Positions 6,491 to 7,716 of a DNA stretch of 7,716 bases are shown in pieces (the first letter of the stretch is position 1; the number at the start of each line of letters is the position of its first letter). The DNA is taken from positions 1 through 7,716 of the forward strand of contig CAMURM010000063.1 of assembly GCA_947097535.1 (NCBI GenBank), given 5' to 3'. The position numbers and the translations under genes were made by a program. This stretch comes from an uncultured Selenomonas sp. Its GTDB lineage: Bacteria > Bacillota > Negativicutes > Selenomonadales > Selenomonadaceae. The notes beneath the pieces are model-generated. The model was not told where the DNA came from. It worked only from the letters and a program-made list of their open reading frames with translations, and did not search any database.

Positions 6491-7716
6491 ATGGAAGATA
6501 AGCATACATTCAATCGCCGCACCTTCCTTAAGATTACGGGAGGTGCGGCACTTTTGGCGGGCGGCGGCTTTTTGGCGAATCGGCTCGATGCGTTCGGGAA
6601 GATGGCGAAGCAGATCGAGCGGATCGCGCATCCGGAGAAGATCGAGGCGGATTTCATCCGACAGATCATCACGAGCGATCCTGCCGTTTCGCGCACGATC
6701 ATGTGGCAGTCGGACAGCGTGCAGAGTGCGGCGGCGGTCGAGTGGCGCGAGGCGGAGGCGTCGGCGGTGCAGCGCGCGGTGGCGACGAACGAGGCCTTTA
6801 CGGACGACGGGCGCGCGGCCGTCTTGCATGTGGCGGGGATCGAGGGGCTGACGCCGGGGCGGCGCTACGAGTATCGGCTCGTGAACGGCGAGGAGGCGAG
6901 CGAGTGGCTGCCCTTCGCCGCGGCTCCCGAGCGCGGGGGCTTCAAGGCGCTGATTTTCCCCGACTCGCAGTCGAGCGATTATTCGGACTGGCAGGAGGTC
7001 GCACGCGGAGCCTGGCAGCGCAATCCCGATGCGGGCTTCTTCGTCAACATGGGCGATCTCGTCGACAACGGCGAGGATCACACGCAATGGGATGCGTGGC
7101 TTTCGGCGGTCGCGCCGTTGATCGAGAAGATTCCCTTCGCGCCTGTCATGGGCAATCACGAGACGTACGACCGCAACTGGAAGGTGCGCCTGCCCGAGGC
7201 GTATCTGCAGGAGTTCGCCGTGCCGGACAACGGCAGCGAGGCATTTTCGCGCTATTACTATTCGTTTGACTACGGGCCGTGTCATTTCGCCGTCATCAAC
7301 ACGCAGATGGACGAGACGGCGGATTTTAAGCAGGGGCTGTTGGAGGAGCAGCTCGCCTGGCTGCCCGAGGATATGGAGAAGAGCCGCAAGAGGTGGAAGA
7401 TCGCGCTCCTGCATAAGGATGTGCTGCAGTACCGCATCCACAATCGCCCCGAGCGCACGGAGGGCATTTCCGACGTCGGTGAGGTGTTCATGCCGCTTTT
7501 TGATACCTTGGGCGTCGATCTCGTCTTTACAGCGCACCTGCACACCTATCGCAACCGCGGTCATGTGCAGTCGTTTGGCCGCTCGGCGAAGGGGCCGCTC
7601 TACATTCTGACGGGCGTCGCGGGCAACGTGCGCTACCCGAATCTCTGGATCGATCACGCGCTCGATGAAAAAGTCGCGCCGCAGCCGGAGACGGATAATT
7701 ACCTCGTGCTGGAAGC
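6491..7716 (+). CDS. Tat-exported purple-acid-phosphatase-type metallophosphoesterase, C-terminus cut
   Basis: 408 residues are visible and the frame is open at the right edge. The N-terminus has a twin-arginine signal: NRRTFLK at 8-14, then a glycine/alanine/leucine-rich hydrophobic stretch to about residue 30, with no clear cleavage site, so it may stay anchored. Residues 50-145 fit a fibronectin-like N-terminal domain as in purple acid phosphatases. The calcineurin-type metal site follows: PDSQ at 157-160, GDLVDNG at 188-194, GNHE at 221-224, LHKD at 307-310 and AHLHTY at 348-353. The first motif has PDSQ where family members often have GDxQ or GDxG, but the Asp is kept. The expected role is hydrolysis of phosphomonoesters or diesters outside the cytoplasmic membrane with two metal ions; the natural substrate cannot be read. 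It is divergent from the dynamin operon and has its own promoter, so a shared function is not implied. Confidence 0.9.
   Translation, partial: MEDKHTFNRRTFLKITGGAALLAGGGFLANRLDAFGKMAKQIERIAHPEKIEADFIRQIITSDPAVSRTIMWQSDSVQSAAAVEWREAEASAVQRAVATNEAFTDDGRAAVLHVAGIEGLTPGRRYEYRLVNGEEASEWLPFAAAPERGGFKALIFPDSQSSDYSDWQEVARGAWQRNPDAGFFVNMGDLVDNGEDHTQWDAWLSAVAPLIEKIPFAPVMGNHETYDRNWKVRLPEAYLQEFAVPDNGSEAFSRYYYSFDYGPCHFAVINTQMDETADFKQGLLEEQLAWLPEDMEKSRKRWKIALLHKDVLQYRIHNRPERTEGISDVGEVFMPLFDTLGVDLVFTAHLHTYRNRGHVQSFGRSAKGPLYILTGVAGNVRYPNLWIDHALDEKVAPQPETDNYLVLE

Noticed and set aside
6443..7657. Open frame of 404 codons on the minus strand
   Set aside because: It is antisense to the phosphatase, whose metal motifs and twin-arginine signal are convincing; it is Arg/Leu-rich without domains.
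1..7716. CRISPR arrays, tRNA or rRNA genes, and rho-independent terminators
   Set aside because: No regularly spaced repeats, cloverleaf candidates or GC stem with a T-run were found on either strand.

Overview
The window looks like chromosomal DNA of a GC-rich Gram-positive-lineage bacterium. The best guess is a Selenomonas-like member of the Negativicutes. This rests on strong AAGGAG ribosome binding sites, a near-consensus sigma-70-type promoter, high G+C in most genes, and a twin-arginine phosphatase next to a multi-dynamin operon. It is an inference from style; no marker gene is present to settle it.

Layout. From 6255 down to the left edge, the minus strand carries one tightly packed five-gene operon. 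In transcription order: (1) a 551-residue dynamin-like GTPase with a hydrophobic hairpin (6255-4600); (2) a small coiled-coil protein (4594-4343); (3) a 428-residue protein joining a TerB-like helical N-terminus to a cysteine-rich beta-helix repeat region (4382-3096); (4) a 477-residue dynamin-like GTPase without membrane segments (3039-1606); (5) a third dynamin-like GTPase of at least 530 residues that runs off the left edge (1592-1). Gene 5 is open from its start to position 1 with no stop. A divergent 235-bp intergenic region (6256-6490) holds an imperfect 81-bp palindrome resembling a REP or MITE-type element, a good plus-strand promoter and a weaker minus-strand one. On the plus strand, from 6491 to the right edge, is a Tat-exported purple-acid-phosphatase-type metallophosphoesterase, cut at its C-terminus.

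How the genes may work together. Three different dynamin-like proteins in one operon recalls paired or tripled bacterial dynamins such as Campylobacter DLP1/DLP2 and E. coli LeoABC, which act as hetero-oligomers on membranes. Here only the first has a visible membrane-insertion segment, so it is the likely anchor and the other two the likely soluble partners. The small coiled-coil protein and the TerB-like/beta-helix protein sit between the dynamins and overlap each other out of frame, so they are probably adaptors or cargo of the same membrane complex. The beta-helix part is strikingly AT-rich compared with everything around it, which suggests a swapped or acquired domain. A role in membrane remodelling, envelope stress or phage tolerance is plausible but not shown by the sequence.
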